Of a DNA stretch of 64,000 nt, positions 27,380 to 35,758 are shown piece after piece. The position numbers and the translations under genes are program-made. The stretch is from positions 1-64,000 of the forward strand of contig DUAG01000057.1 in assembly GCA_012960925.1 (NCBI GenBank), given 5' to 3'. The notes below the pieces were generated by a model. That model worked only from the letters and a program-made list of their open reading frames with translations. It was not told the DNA's origin and did not search any database. The stretch comes from Candidatus Manganitrophaceae bacterium. Its GTDB lineage: Bacteria > Nitrospirota > Nitrospiria > SBBL01 > JAADHI01. Every line of letters begins with the position of its first letter. The first letter of the stretch is position 1.

Positions 27380-28243
27380 CTAACGCTCGATTTGTGAAAG
27401 AAGATCCGAATTGGTAACAAGGTTCCTTACACCGTGGGCATGATCTTCATTGAAAATATTGCCCTTCAACCACTCACCGACAGTCTTAATGTTCACCTTG
27501 GCGACTTTAGGGCGAACACTCCAGGTTACTTGCAAAGGAGAGCCTTTTTCATTGTATCCCGGCCCCGTCGTTGATCCAGCGTACTGAATAGGAGTGCCAG
27601 TATTGTCCGGGATATTGAATGCTTTGTGTAGACCATTTATCATCAGGCCGTGCTTGGTCAATGCGATGAAGTCGAGAGCATTCTCGTCATTGACTAAAAC
27701 ATATATCTGAGTCTCTACCCGCAACTGAGGATTCATGATCGAATCACTTAGACAAGCACCCAAAGTTGGGCCTGGCTTGATCTGTGCGGTTGAATGTACG
27801 TAGTGAACTTCAATCGTATCTCCAGAGGAAAGACCCTCGTGTTTACCTGGGATGTTAAATGGCGATAGCTCTGCTTCGCTCAGATTGCCAGAATACGCGT
27901 AACCACTCTGGTATCCGTGTCCATCACCATTACCAGCGTACTTGGTAAACTCACCACCCTTGTGTTCAGCGTTCTTATGAAAATGAATATTACAGAGATT
28001 CATCGCTGTATACGCGGGCGCAGCATTGAATGCGCGACCGTTATTACCACCATTTGAATCTATATCACGCGGAGATTGAGGCCCGAACCCTTTACCTTCA
28101 GTATTTATTGCAAGCATGTCATGCTGCTTAGCAATCACTTGATCAGAAACCGGTCCATGAACATCATGACCTTTATTCCCCAGGCCGACACATGCTTGCA
28201 GCAGTATCGGTGCGACAAGCAAGATAAGAACATTTCTTTTCAT
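27380..28243 (-). CDS. delta-class carbonic anhydrase-like lipoprotein
   Basis: 287 residues from the ATG at 28243, with GGAGG nine bases upstream. The lipobox ILLQAC (Cys near residue 18) marks a lipoprotein. The core contains NLCNIHFHKNAEHKGGEF, with an HxH and a third His resembling the zinc site and flanks of delta-class carbonic anhydrases first described in diatoms. YAGNGDGHGYQSGYAYSG follows. Conserved cysteines (NLC, GACLSD) could form a disulfide. It would hydrate CO2 to bicarbonate in the periplasm, which fits a carbon-fixing cell. The family call rests on the motif region from memory. It follows the flavin reductase gene by 51 bases. Confidence 0.72.
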   Translation of the reverse strand: MKRNVLILLVAPILLQACVGLGNKGHDVHGPVSDQVIAKQHDMLAINTEGKGFGPQSPRDIDSNGGNNGRAFNAAPAYTAMNLCNIHFHKNAEHKGGEFTKYAGNGDGHGYQSGYAYSGNLSEAELSPFNIPGKHEGLSSGDTIEVHYVHSTAQIKPGPTLGACLSDSIMNPQLRVETQIYVLVNDENALDFIALTKHGLMINGLHKAFNIPDNTGTPIQYAGSTTGPGYNEKGSPLQVTWSVRPKVAKVNIKTVGEWLKGNIFNEDHAHGVRNLVTNSDLLSQIER

Positions 28244-28294
28244 TGGTTTAACCTCCATGTTTATCATGACAGATAAAGAACAATCGGCACGTTA

Positions 28295-28798
28295 TCAACC
28301 GCCATAGAAGACCTTCTCTCCCAAGTCTTTGAGCGTCAAGGTCTGATCATCCGGACGACCCTCCAGGGTTTTCAGGAGGCCTGCGTCAATGACCTCTCCT
28401 ACAAAAATAGAGTGATCTCCTTTTTCAATCGTTTCAATCAACCGGCACTCGACGTAGGCCGGAGCGCTCTCCAGCAACGGCGCCCCCGTACTACCTGATC
28501 TAAACGCCTGTCCACCAATGGTATCTCCTTCTCTCTCCGCAGGTTTGAAAAATCCGTAGGCGAGCGATTGCTGCCCTTTTCCAAGTATGTTTAAAGCAAA
28601 TGACCCGGCCTCTTTAATGACAGCATGGGCACCCGAATCCGCCTTGACGCCAACGACGACAAGCGGCGGTTCAAAAGCCGTTTGAGTCACCCAATTTACA
28701 GTTGCCGCAGCGACACGACCATCTTTCGTTTCACCTGTCAGGACATAGAGCCCATACGGAATCATCCGAAGCACAGCTTTTTTGGTGTCCTTATCCAC
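28295..28798 (-). CDS. flavin reductase-like FMN-binding protein
   Basis: 167 residues, the size of single-domain flavin reductase-like proteins. The FMN-binding split-barrel features are visible: RMIPYGLYVLTGETKDGRVA, ATVNWVTQTAFEPPLVVVGV (about residues 33-52) and SFALNILGKGQ. Members reduce flavin with NAD(P)H or carry FMN in electron transfer. It lies upstream of the carbonic anhydrase-like gene; no functional link is evident. No ferric reductase or monooxygenase partner is nearby. Confidence 0.85.
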   Translation of the reverse strand: MDKDTKKAVLRMIPYGLYVLTGETKDGRVAAATVNWVTQTAFEPPLVVVGVKADSGAHAVIKEAGSFALNILGKGQQSLAYGFFKPAEREGDTIGGQAFRSGSTGAPLLESAPAYVECRLIETIEKGDHSIFVGEVIDAGLLKTLEGRPDDQTLTLKDLGEKVFYGG

Positions 28799-28947
28799 AT
28801 CAAACCTCCATTTTCAGTTCCAAGTGAACACGCATAGTGAGCGCAATCCTCGCCCTTCCAGAGCGAGGTCAGCGAGCGAATAAATGAAGTCTTTCTCCTA
28901 TCGGGTCGGAGAATCCTGACCGCTCTGCGGCGGGGTTCTTCAATATA

Positions 28948-29370
28948 TCATCTGACCCATATCGTAATCTTTTCCGATACCACCGGGGGATCGAAAGGAA
29001 CGTGAGACTTATCCCCCAGGATTAACTGAAGCGTGTGTTTTCCAGGCGACAACTTTAATGTTGTTTCCGTCTGCCCCTTTCCAAAATGCTTATGATTTTT
29101 GTCTGAAGGAATCGGCTTATCTAATGCAGGAAGACCTTTCAGATCAATCAAGAGGTGATGATGGCCTGTATTCTTCTTGTCAATACCCGCCGGGGCAACA
29201 CCCATGCCCTGCAAACCAAATTTAACCGCTACCGAAGGACCCACCGCCTCTCCAGTCGCGGGAGAGATGAGATAAACTCTTGCGGACTCGGGTGACGGGG
29301 TCCGCGCAAACGCCATGGAGGAGAACATCACAAATGAAGAAACCAGCACCCAAAAACCTGCTCTGACCAT
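28948..29370 (-). CDS. DUF4399 secreted protein
   Basis: 140 residues from the ATG at 29370, which has AAGGAGG six bases upstream; the TTG at 29376 is less likely. The signal peptide ends near SMAFA-RT. The mature part carries the DUF4399 pattern: VYLISPATGEAVGP, VKFGLQGMGVAPAG, NTGHHHLLIDL and HFGKGQTETTLKLSPGKHTL. The HHH cluster and further histidines suggest metal binding, though this is unproven for the family. It is a single small gene upstream of the flavin reductase. Confidence 0.82.
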   Translation of the reverse strand: MVRAGFWVLVSSFVMFSSMAFARTPSPESARVYLISPATGEAVGPSVAVKFGLQGMGVAPAGIDKKNTGHHHLLIDLKGLPALDKPIPSDKNHKHFGKGQTETTLKLSPGKHTLQLILGDKSHVPFDPPVVSEKITIWVR

Positions 29371-29457
29371 AGACAACCTCCTTTTGTTAGTTAGACGATA
29401 CCCACACTTGATGGCGAGAAGGACTTACAATATGCCCCTTTTCAATGTTTTGCCATT

Positions 29458-29694
29458 CTATAGCCCATTCCCTCTCCCGTCAATCCTTAGTTTATTGCTA
29501 CCCCGAGCCTTCACTGGAGCGAGGAATCGGGCTCCAGTGAAGGCGAGAAAGCTGAAGACCCGCATCATACTTGCATCATGAAATCCAGACAACTTCTCTA
29601 TGATGATCCGGTCTCTGATGGATCTTCTTTCTCGACCACTACGGCGTTCAACTCCTTTATAGTCCGGTTTCTCGACTGTCTGCGGTCGATCCAT
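29458..29694 (-). CDS. possible small basic protein
   Basis: 78 residues. The first 40 (including YKGVERRSGRERRSIRDR) look like real small-protein sequence, since arginine-rich ERRSGxERR motifs recur in short bacterial proteins. The C-terminal part runs through a 13-bp perfect inverted repeat (29508-29543), where coding is doubtful. No ribosome site was seen. It may be a genuine gene truncated or extended by the repeat, or not a gene. Confidence 0.35.
   Translation of the reverse strand: MDRPQTVEKPDYKGVERRSGRERRSIRDRIIIEKLSGFHDASMMRVFSFLAFTGARFLAPVKARGSNKLRIDGRGNGL
29508..29543. repeat. perfect 13-bp inverted repeat
   Basis: CCTTCACTGGAGC (29508-29520) and its exact complement GCTCCAGTGAAGG (29531-29543), separated by ten bases. 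No T-run follows on either strand. It may be a REP-type hairpin or a protein-binding site. Confidence 0.8.
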
Positions 29695-29780
29695 GATCTG
29701 GAATGCCGGCCGGAATGGCGTACTTTATCACTCATCGGATCCCCGCCTCCTCATTTTTCCAGGTACCATATCCAAATCAA

Positions 29781-30446
29781 TTATCGTTTTACAAAATCAA
29801 ACAACTGCAAGTAGCCCCCTCGCCCCAGGGTGAGTTGTTTTTCAAAGTGACAATTGTCTGAAAAGTAATGGGCGTAATCATGGATGATATCACCTGAAAG
29901 CTGAGAAAATAGGCTGAACATAGGCGTGAAGATACCTGGGTTGCGAGGACGGGCATGATCAATGATCCGTATGGTACCGCCCGGCCGCGTAACACGCATG
30001 ATTTCACGACTTGCCGCCAGGATCGCGGGAATATGAACAAGAGACCCTGAAGCGATGACAACATCAAAACACCCGTTGGGGAAGGGCAGTGATTCAGCGC
30101 TCGCAGCGATCAAACGATTACTTAAGGCCGTCTGTTTCAAAGGAGCTTGGGCGAGCATCCCTGTCGACGAGTCCAGGCCAAAGGCATCAAACCCGCTTTC
30201 CACCGCTTTGTTCAGAACAAAACAGGTCCCGCAACCAACATCCAGTAATCTGGCTGGTTCTTGATCTCCCGGTTTTTCGGTTCGATGGGATAAATCTTTC
30301 AGGGCCGATCCGATTACTTTTTTACGCCAGCCGCTGAGGATGGTCACCCTATCATAGAACCGAGCCGCATAACGCGTATAAACCTTGCCATCCCAGTGAG
30401 GGAGCAGTGACGACTTACTCTCTGGAGTCAACTTCGAACTACCCAT
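29781..30446 (-). CDS. class I SAM-dependent methyltransferase
   Basis: 221 residues. Motif I is RLLDVGCGTCFVLNKAV (about residues 66-82). FGLDSSTGMLAQA, FPNGCFDVVIASGSLVHIP and MRVTRPGGTIRIIDHARP (motifs II-III) follow, the order of UbiE/Methyltransf_11-type enzymes. The substrate is unknown; a small molecule or lipid quinone is plausible for this subfamily. It starts 30 bases after the LysE-type gene stop, so the two are probably cotranscribed. Confidence 0.85.
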   Translation of the reverse strand: MGSSKLTPESKSSLLPHWDGKVYTRYAARFYDRVTILSGWRKKVIGSALKDLSHRTEKPGDQEPARLLDVGCGTCFVLNKAVESGFDAFGLDSSTGMLAQAPLKQTALSNRLIAASAESLPFPNGCFDVVIASGSLVHIPAILAASREIMRVTRPGGTIRIIDHARPRNPGIFTPMFSLFSQLSGDIIHDYAHYFSDNCHFEKQLTLGRGGYLQLFDFVKR

Positions 30447-30476
30447 ATTATTCTTCCATTTCGCGCGAACAATTCA

Positions 30477-31118
30477 TTACAACATTTTATAAATTAATAC
30501 TAGCGCAAACGCCACAAACCCAAATCCTATCATGCCCCGTAGTCTTATAATAAAAGTGCTGGAAATAAGTTGTAAACCACGTTCGAGGAGTGTGATTAAG
30601 CCGCCGTACCAAAGGGCATCGCCAAAAACAACTCCAAGGCAAATCACTAAGGCGAGTCCTGTATCCAGGTGATCAATGCCAAAATCATTACAAGCATGGG
30701 CGACCGCCAGCCAGTAGAGAATAAAGGTCGGATTAGCCCCAAGAAGAATGCCGAGAAAAAAATCCCCTACGATTTTGGAGGGAGAGTTCGGAGAGACTGT
30801 CCCCTGTTCTGATTTTGCCTGCCGTTTGCTGTCATAAATTTCATAAAACCCCAAGGCCATCAAACCAAGGGCAACTGCGAAACCCAGACCAACACCAAAA
30901 GCCGTTTCCCGCAAATAACTGTAATATCCCCAAAAAGCAATAAGCGCATAGAGGGTGTCCATCAGGGTAATGGCGCTGACAAAACAAAATAGATTTAACC
31001 GGGGCTTTTTAGGCGGCAGCAGCGCATTTGCTATCCAGAGGTTTGTAGGGCCGATTGGAAGGGATGAAATGATTCCGCTGATGACCCCGACCATGAGTAG
31101 CAATAAGGGACCGGACAT
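30477..31118 (-). CDS. LysE/RhtB-family exporter
   Basis: 213-residue integral membrane protein with about six hydrophobic helices, the size of LysE/RhtB amino-acid exporters. The N-terminal motif GVISGIISSLPIGPTNLWIA is the conserved GxxxGPN-like entry, and GANPTFILYWLAVA matches the second repeat (NPk-x-x-x-x). It may export amino acids, complementing the aap importer elsewhere in the window, but the substrate cannot be assigned. It precedes the methyltransferase gene. Confidence 0.82.
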   Translation of the reverse strand: MSGPLLLLMVGVISGIISSLPIGPTNLWIANALLPPKKPRLNLFCFVSAITLMDTLYALIAFWGYYSYLRETAFGVGLGFAVALGLMALGFYEIYDSKRQAKSEQGTVSPNSPSKIVGDFFLGILLGANPTFILYWLAVAHACNDFGIDHLDTGLALVICLGVVFGDALWYGGLITLLERGLQLISSTFIIRLRGMIGFGFVAFALVLIYKML

Positions 31119-31170
31119 CCTTTAAGGAACCTCTGAGTAAGTCATGAATTTTTTTTCAGGGCAAAAATAT

Positions 31171-31255
31171 CCCGCTTCTGCGTTGCAAATCTTGAATATA
31201 GCAGGCTATGGCTTCGCGAGAACCATCCTCTGCGATTTTCGCCTTCAATCGAAAC
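31171..31255. repeat. possible relative of repeat family 1
   Basis: Intergenic sequence with CTGCGTTGCAAATCTTG and GGCTTCGCGAGAACCATCC. Both blocks resemble the ends of family 1 copies (CTGCGTTGC; GGCTACGCGAGACCCATCC at 9150), but their relative orientation differs. It could be a separate, rearranged element. Confidence 0.4.
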
Positions 31256-31330
31256 ATAAGATCTCCTGAAAACTCAACCCAGACTTAATCAGAGCTTCCT
31301 TAATTCTTAAACCGAACAGTGGCTGTTTGC

Positions 31331-32134
31331 TCATTGCTCAAAAGGCGCTCCCATCTGAATACGGGACCCAACTGAGTTTTCAGGCGCAATTGGCGAAACC
31401 ATGCAACAGGTCGAGCCTAATTCGAAGGTAGCGATTTTTTGACCGATTTCTATGGGTGCGTTGATACGCAGGTATTCAGGAAGCCGTATGGTGGCCACGA
31501 GCGGCCCACCCACAATGGAAAGCAACCACTCCCGACCCTTGCGATCCAGGATATCCACATTGACCCGCTCATTGGTCAATGCGGGAAGTGAAGGGTTATT
31601 TTTATAGGCCCAGGGCCTGAGCAGGAGAAGTTCCCCCGGTATACGAACAATACGCAATATCTTCCCGGACACCGGGGCATGAATGTGATGATAATTATTG
31701 TTATGAAGAAAAACGTTGCTAAAAAAAGACTCTCCTGGTATTTTTCTCCCAAAAATACTGGGGATTTCCCTCTCTTCACCCTTCACCTTGACGGTTGACA
31801 GCGCTTCGGTCTGTCCAGATTCACACAGATAACCCTCGCAAGGCCAGATCGCACCTGAATTAATTTCGGGGAGCTCAATGAAGTCACGCGTAAAGAATTC
31901 TTGAAATGTTTTGAAATGCTGGGCCCCGTTCCCGGGGAGAAAGCCCTGATGATAATCTGGGTTTCCATAATGCCACAAGCAATAGGGCCTAATCAGAAAC
32001 GCCGAAAGGCGCGTATTATACAACCTCGCAATAAGTGCAGATATCGCAAATTGCATTGAACGGCTTAAGCGTCCCCAAATCTGGACGGAGATGAAACCGG
32101 CAAAAGAATATATAAATTGACTAACAGACTTCAT
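31331..32134 (-). CDS. psd: phosphatidylserine decarboxylase
   Basis: 267 residues, Psd-type. The self-cleavage motif is FELGSTCC, with processing expected between Gly240 and Ser241 to give the pyruvoyl cofactor. KTFQEFFTRDF (about residues 75-85) and YHHIHAPVSG (with the catalytic His) are conserved. The usual PADG Asp is replaced by Glu in WPCEGYL (Glu100). The enzyme converts phosphatidylserine to phosphatidylethanolamine at the inner membrane. No phosphatidylserine synthase gene is adjacent. Confidence 0.85.
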   Translation of the reverse strand: MKSVSQFIYSFAGFISVQIWGRLSRSMQFAISALIARLYNTRLSAFLIRPYCLWHYGNPDYHQGFLPGNGAQHFKTFQEFFTRDFIELPEINSGAIWPCEGYLCESGQTEALSTVKVKGEEREIPSIFGRKIPGESFFSNVFLHNNNYHHIHAPVSGKILRIVRIPGELLLLRPWAYKNNPSLPALTNERVNVDILDRKGREWLLSIVGGPLVATIRLPEYLRINAPIEIGQKIATFELGSTCCMVSPIAPENSVGSRIQMGAPFEQ

Positions 32135-32457
32135 CTGTTTTGCAGTTGCCTTTATCTACGTGACAATAATGACAAAGTAAATAATCCTGATATGCCTACC
32201 GGAAAATATCCTGGCATTTTGTACGCAAAAAACCTTCCAAAACAACAAAAAGGGCGAACACCAAGAAGGATCGACGGATAATATATCAAAAATTAGACGA
32301 TTTTCAAACCCTTATTTCCGCTTTCGAGCTTATCGGGTGAGGGTCAAAGATCAAGCAGGCTTATATCAGAAATGTTTTTGTTTTGCTGTATAGAGGAAAC
32401 AGTCGAGGAGGATAAATTTAGAAAAATGATCGATCTCTGGCCATTCGGGCAGGGAAA
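32135..32457. other. intergenic region without visible features
   Basis: About 320 AT-rich bases between psd and the tRNA-Phe promoter. I see no gene, repeat or strong hairpin on either strand. Confidence 0.5.
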
Positions 32458-32461
32458 GAGG

Positions 32462-32490
32462 TTGACAATATGCATCTCATTTGCTAGTGT
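32462..32490 (+). promoter_or_regulatory. tRNA-Phe promoter with flanking palindrome
   Basis: TTGACA at 32462-32467, a 17-base spacer and TAGTGT at 32485-32490, with +1 expected near 32497, five bases before the tRNA. The -35 and -10 boxes lie in the arms of a perfect 10-bp inverted repeat: GAGGTTGACA (32458-32467) and TGTCAACCTC (32488-32497). Confidence 0.65.
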
Positions 32491-32501
32491 CAACCTCCAT
32501 T

Positions 32502-32577
32502 GCCGAGATAGCTCAGTCGGTAGAGCAGAGGCCTGAAAAGCCTCGTGTCCGCAGTTCGATTCTGCGTCTCGGCACCA
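32502..32577 (+). tRNA. tRNA-Phe (anticodon GAA), CCA encoded
   Basis: 76 bases forming a standard cloverleaf: acceptor stem GCCGAGA/TCTCGGC, D-arm GCTC...GAGC, anticodon stem GAGGC/GCCTC with loop CTGAAAA (anticodon GAA), T-arm CGCAG-TTCGATT-CTGCG, discriminator A and an encoded CCA. No integrase or att-like duplication is visible downstream. Confidence 0.97.
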
Positions 32578-32776
32578 CTTAAAAAACCTTCCCCAAAGGC
32601 GCTTGGACATCCAGACTTTACACGGTTCCGGACAATTTCCAGCCGAGAGGGCCTTCTCAACTCCTTAGAAATACTCTTCCCTCTTCACCTCAGGCGAGTT
32701 CAGCGTCACCGCCTTCTCCCTTCCGGGACCCCAGGATCTTTGAGCAAATTTAATTGTACACACACAACACCAAGGG

Positions 32777-32857
32777 TCATTCAGGAGGCGGGGGGACCGA
32801 CAAAGCAGCCATGAAAAGAAGAAAGATACCTGCTGCAAGCAATATCATGTTTCCCAT
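32777..32857 (-). CDS. candidate 26-residue membrane microprotein
   Basis: The frame reads MGNMILLAAGIFLLFMAALS and then VPPPPE with a stop. It is a single hydrophobic helix followed by a proline-rich tail, which looks like a membrane-anchored small protein. No Shine-Dalgarno or promoter is evident, so it may be chance. The rest of 32578-32923 shows nothing else. Confidence 0.25.
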   Translation of the reverse strand: MGNMILLAAGIFLLFMAALSVPPPPE

Positions 32858-32923
32858 AACAGAATGCTACACCATAACGGGTTCGACATCAACTTAAATA
32901 ATTGTCACGATCCAGCATAACCT

Positions 32924-33532
32924 CTACTTTTTTTTATGAAGCTCTTGCATCGGCTCTAGCTTTTCCACATCAGGGACGTGTTGTAGTCCTGTTTCCTGAT
33001 CGTCAAGCTTGTCCATCAGGGGGATACTCCAGAGGACGATAGCAAGGTGGTCAGAGGGTGTCGGATGGCGTAGCGAGACCGTGTGGTAGGTCAGCTCAAT
33101 GTGCGTTTCGTCATCTTCCCAGATCACCTTCGGGCCGGGACGTTTCTCTTTTGGCGCGCCATACTCTGCCGTCCACTTTGGCAGGAGCTTTTCGACATGA
33201 GAGGGGTCGTTCGTATTCTTAAAACGCACATGCGCAATGACAAGCCCCCATTTTGGGTGAATGCCAAAGCTGACAGAGCGGACCTCCGGCTCTCCGAGCG
33301 CTTCGCCGGAGACAGTCAATTCTCCAGGTGCCGGTCCCTGTATCGCCCAGATACCTCCAGGATCAGCGCTTTTAGGGGGAACCAGTTTAACCTGATATGT
33401 CGTGATCACTTCCTCCCAGGACATCCCCCACACGGTTTTCCCGAATCCCCCCGGAAGCGTCACCCCTTCGGAAGGTGCTGAATGGGAAAGAACCAGGAGA
33501 AGACCCACGATTCCTATAAAGTTTTTCATCAT
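32924..33532 (-). CDS. secreted protein of unknown function
   Basis: 202 residues from the ATG at 33532, with GAGGAGG upstream; the longer form starting at 33577 overlaps the next gene. The signal peptide is MMKNFIGIVGLLLVLSHSAP. The mature part opens GGFGKTVWGMSWEEV, a pattern shared by small periplasmic proteins that begin with a G-x-x-WGMS-x-E-E-V motif. The end is Lys-rich. It lies 11 bases after the alpha/beta hydrolase stop and is probably cotranscribed with it. Confidence 0.7.
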   Translation of the reverse strand: MMKNFIGIVGLLLVLSHSAPSEGVTLPGGFGKTVWGMSWEEVITTYQVKLVPPKSADPGGIWAIQGPAPGELTVSGEALGEPEVRSVSFGIHPKWGLVIAHVRFKNTNDPSHVEKLLPKWTAEYGAPKEKRPGPKVIWEDDETHIELTYHTVSLRHPTPSDHLAIVLWSIPLMDKLDDQETGLQHVPDVEKLEPMQELHKKK

Positions 33533-33542
33533 CGCACCTCCT

Positions 33543-34427
33543 CTAATCGGAGACAACAGTTTCTTCTGAAACCCCATCGATTGTTCCTTTCAACCATGTA
33601 ACAAGATCGGAGATCACCCTCTCTCGACCCACCTCATTAAAAATTTCATGAAAAAATCCTTCATACCATACTAATCGTTTTTCTATGATTTTCAAGTGGT
33701 CAAATATGGTCTGGGCACCCTCCGGTCGGACTATCCGGTCCGCTCTTCCCTGCAGGATGAGTGTCGGGATGATGATCTTGCCGACAGAACTTCTGAGATA
33801 GTCATTCATCTTTCTAAATTCAACGTAAAACCGGGGTGTCGCCTTTGTCTGGACAAACTGATCTTTATTGAAGGCGATATCGACCTCAGGGTCGTGACTT
33901 TTTTTCCCATCCAGACTCGGATAATGCATCGGCAGGGTAGGTAAGAGACAGTTCAACAAGCGAACCAGCTTTTCAAGTGCCCAGGGGAGAACAAGCACAT
34001 CAAATGCGGGGGCGGACAAGACGAGGCCGTCGGCTTCATGAGGAAAATCAACACAAAATGTGGCGGAAATTAATCCTCCCAGACTATGACCGATCAGAAA
34101 GACCTTGGCTGAAGGATGGCTTAAGCGCACAAAGGTGATCACCGCCTTGATATCATGAAGATAGTCGCTGTAGCGATCAACATGGCCTCGCTTCCCCCCC
34201 GAATGACCAAAACCCCGCTGATCATAGGCATAACTTCCAAATCCTGCTGACGCCAGATCATTTTGGAGACAAAGGTACCTCCCCTTGTGTTCGCTGATGC
34301 CGTGTACGATTATTAGAAGTGCCTTAGGATCCTCTGGGAGAACGGACTGGAAAGCAAGTGGGATATCGCCACTTTGAATCGATCCACGCTCCAGATGAAA
34401 AGAAAGGGGGGAATCGCTCATCATCAA
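33543..34427 (-). CDS. alpha/beta hydrolase (monoacylglycerol lipase-like)
   Basis: 294 residues. The hydrolase triad is visible: VHGISEHKGRY (oxyanion region), the nucleophile elbow IGHSLGGL (about residues 113-120), a likely Asp in LQGRADRIV and the His in YEGFFHEIFNE near the end. YAYDQRGFGHSGGKRG is typical of monoacylglycerol lipase and lysophospholipase-type enzymes. It probably hydrolyses ester lipids in the cytoplasm; no signal peptide is present. Its start overlaps the miaB stop by four bases (ATGA). Confidence 0.85.
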   Translation of the reverse strand: MMMSDSPLSFHLERGSIQSGDIPLAFQSVLPEDPKALLIIVHGISEHKGRYLCLQNDLASAGFGSYAYDQRGFGHSGGKRGHVDRYSDYLHDIKAVITFVRLSHPSAKVFLIGHSLGGLISATFCVDFPHEADGLVLSAPAFDVLVLPWALEKLVRLLNCLLPTLPMHYPSLDGKKSHDPEVDIAFNKDQFVQTKATPRFYVEFRKMNDYLRSSVGKIIIPTLILQGRADRIVRPEGAQTIFDHLKIIEKRLVWYEGFFHEIFNEVGRERVISDLVTWLKGTIDGVSEETVVSD

Positions 34428-35758
34428 ATACAGGTCAAGGCGGGAGTGTGCAGAGGGTTTCCGTAGAGAGTCCCGGCGGAGGCTTCCATGATTTCAACCA
34501 TAACCAGCGATCCCCTGTGAAGGGAGGTATTGGGAAAAATTACTGTCTGATTTCCATCGCTCTTGCCCATTTGATGATCGGGGCGTTTGTCCGCTGATCC
34601 TTCAATGAGTACCTCAATGTTCTGTCCGATACGTTTCTGGTTTTTTTCCAAAGAAATCCGGCGTTGTATATCGAAGAGCCGGATGATCCGATCCTTCTTT
34701 TCATCGGCCGAGACATTATCCGAAAACTCTCTTGAGGCAATGGTCCCTTTGCGCTCGGAATATTTAAAGATGTAGGCACTGTCAAAACCGACTGCTTCCA
34801 TCACCTCGGCCGTCTCCCTGGATTCTTTTTCGGTTTCGCTTGGAAAACCGACAATAATATCCGTCGTCAGGACAACCCCGGGAATCATTTTCCGGATCAT
34901 ATTGACCAGCGTCATATATTCTTTCATCTGATAAGTTCGGTTCATCATCTCTAGTATACGGTCACTCCCCGCTTGAAGCGGAAGGTGGATATGCTTGCAG
35001 ATATTCGGATGCGATGAGATGGCCTCCAAAAGAGCCTGCGGGAAGTCCTTTGGATGGGGTGAGGTAAAGCGGACGCGTTGGATTCCGGGAACGTCTGCAA
35101 CCTTTAAGATCAGGTCGGAAAAGGCTCCACCCTTGCTTCGATATGAATTTACATTCTGACCGAGGAGGGTGACCTGGCGATATCCCTGTGCGGCAAGGGC
35201 CTTCACCTCTTCCAAAACATCATCTATTTCCCGGCTTCTTTCCCGGCCTCTTGTGTAGGGGACAACACAGAAGGAACAGAAGTTGTCGCAGCCACGCATA
35301 ATTGCGATCCAGGCATTGACCCCCTCCACACGCGCGGGGGCGATACCACGATATGTTTCATATTCAGAAAGATTGGCATCAATCTCTTTGCTCCCCTGTT
35401 TCTTCACTCGCGTGATCAGCTTTGGAAGGGCTCGGTAGTTATCTGGCCCGACAATCAGATTCAAAACCGGATGTTTAAAGAGCTCTTGTTTTAAATTTTG
35501 CGCCATACACCCAAGGAGACCCACCACAAGATCCCGACCCTGCCCTCTCAAGCGTTTCTTCAAAGGGCGAAGCAGGTCAAGACGGCCGTATATCTTACGG
35601 TGCGCATTCTCACGAATCGCACAGGTATTGATCAAGACCGCTTCGGCCTCATCGAGTCTGGGAGTCAATTCATTTCCGGCCGTTGTGAGGATAGATCGAA
35701 CCAGTTCCGAGTCGTATTCATTCATCTGACATCCATAGGTTTCCAGGTAAACCTTCAT
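34424..35758 (-). CDS. miaB: tRNA-2-methylthio-N6-dimethylallyladenosine synthase
   Basis: 444 residues from the ATG at 35758, overlapping the mtaB stop by four bases. The N-terminal MTTase domain supplies the auxiliary cluster Cys residues (YGCQMNEYDSE, INTCAIRENA, LLGCMAQ). The radical SAM motif is C-x3-C-x2-C in GCDNFCSFCVVPYTRGRERS, and a TRAM domain closes the protein (IGQNIEVLIEG). It methylthiolates i6A37 of tRNAs reading UNN codons. The tandem with mtaB is notable because the two are homologous. Confidence 0.9.
   Translation of the reverse strand: MKVYLETYGCQMNEYDSELVRSILTTAGNELTPRLDEAEAVLINTCAIRENAHRKIYGRLDLLRPLKKRLRGQGRDLVVGLLGCMAQNLKQELFKHPVLNLIVGPDNYRALPKLITRVKKQGSKEIDANLSEYETYRGIAPARVEGVNAWIAIMRGCDNFCSFCVVPYTRGRERSREIDDVLEEVKALAAQGYRQVTLLGQNVNSYRSKGGAFSDLILKVADVPGIQRVRFTSPHPKDFPQALLEAISSHPNICKHIHLPLQAGSDRILEMMNRTYQMKEYMTLVNMIRKMIPGVVLTTDIIVGFPSETEKESRETAEVMEAVGFDSAYIFKYSERKGTIASREFSDNVSADEKKDRIIRLFDIQRRISLEKNQKRIGQNIEVLIEGSADKRPDHQMGKSDGNQTVIFPNTSLHRGSLVMVEIMEASAGTLYGNPLHTPALTCI

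Noticed and set aside
32502-32577. Integration site at tRNA-Phe
   Set aside because: No integrase and no duplicated 3' end of the tRNA were seen.
32545-32814. Plus-strand frame after tRNA-Phe
   Set aside because: Starts inside the tRNA and has no recognisable protein character.
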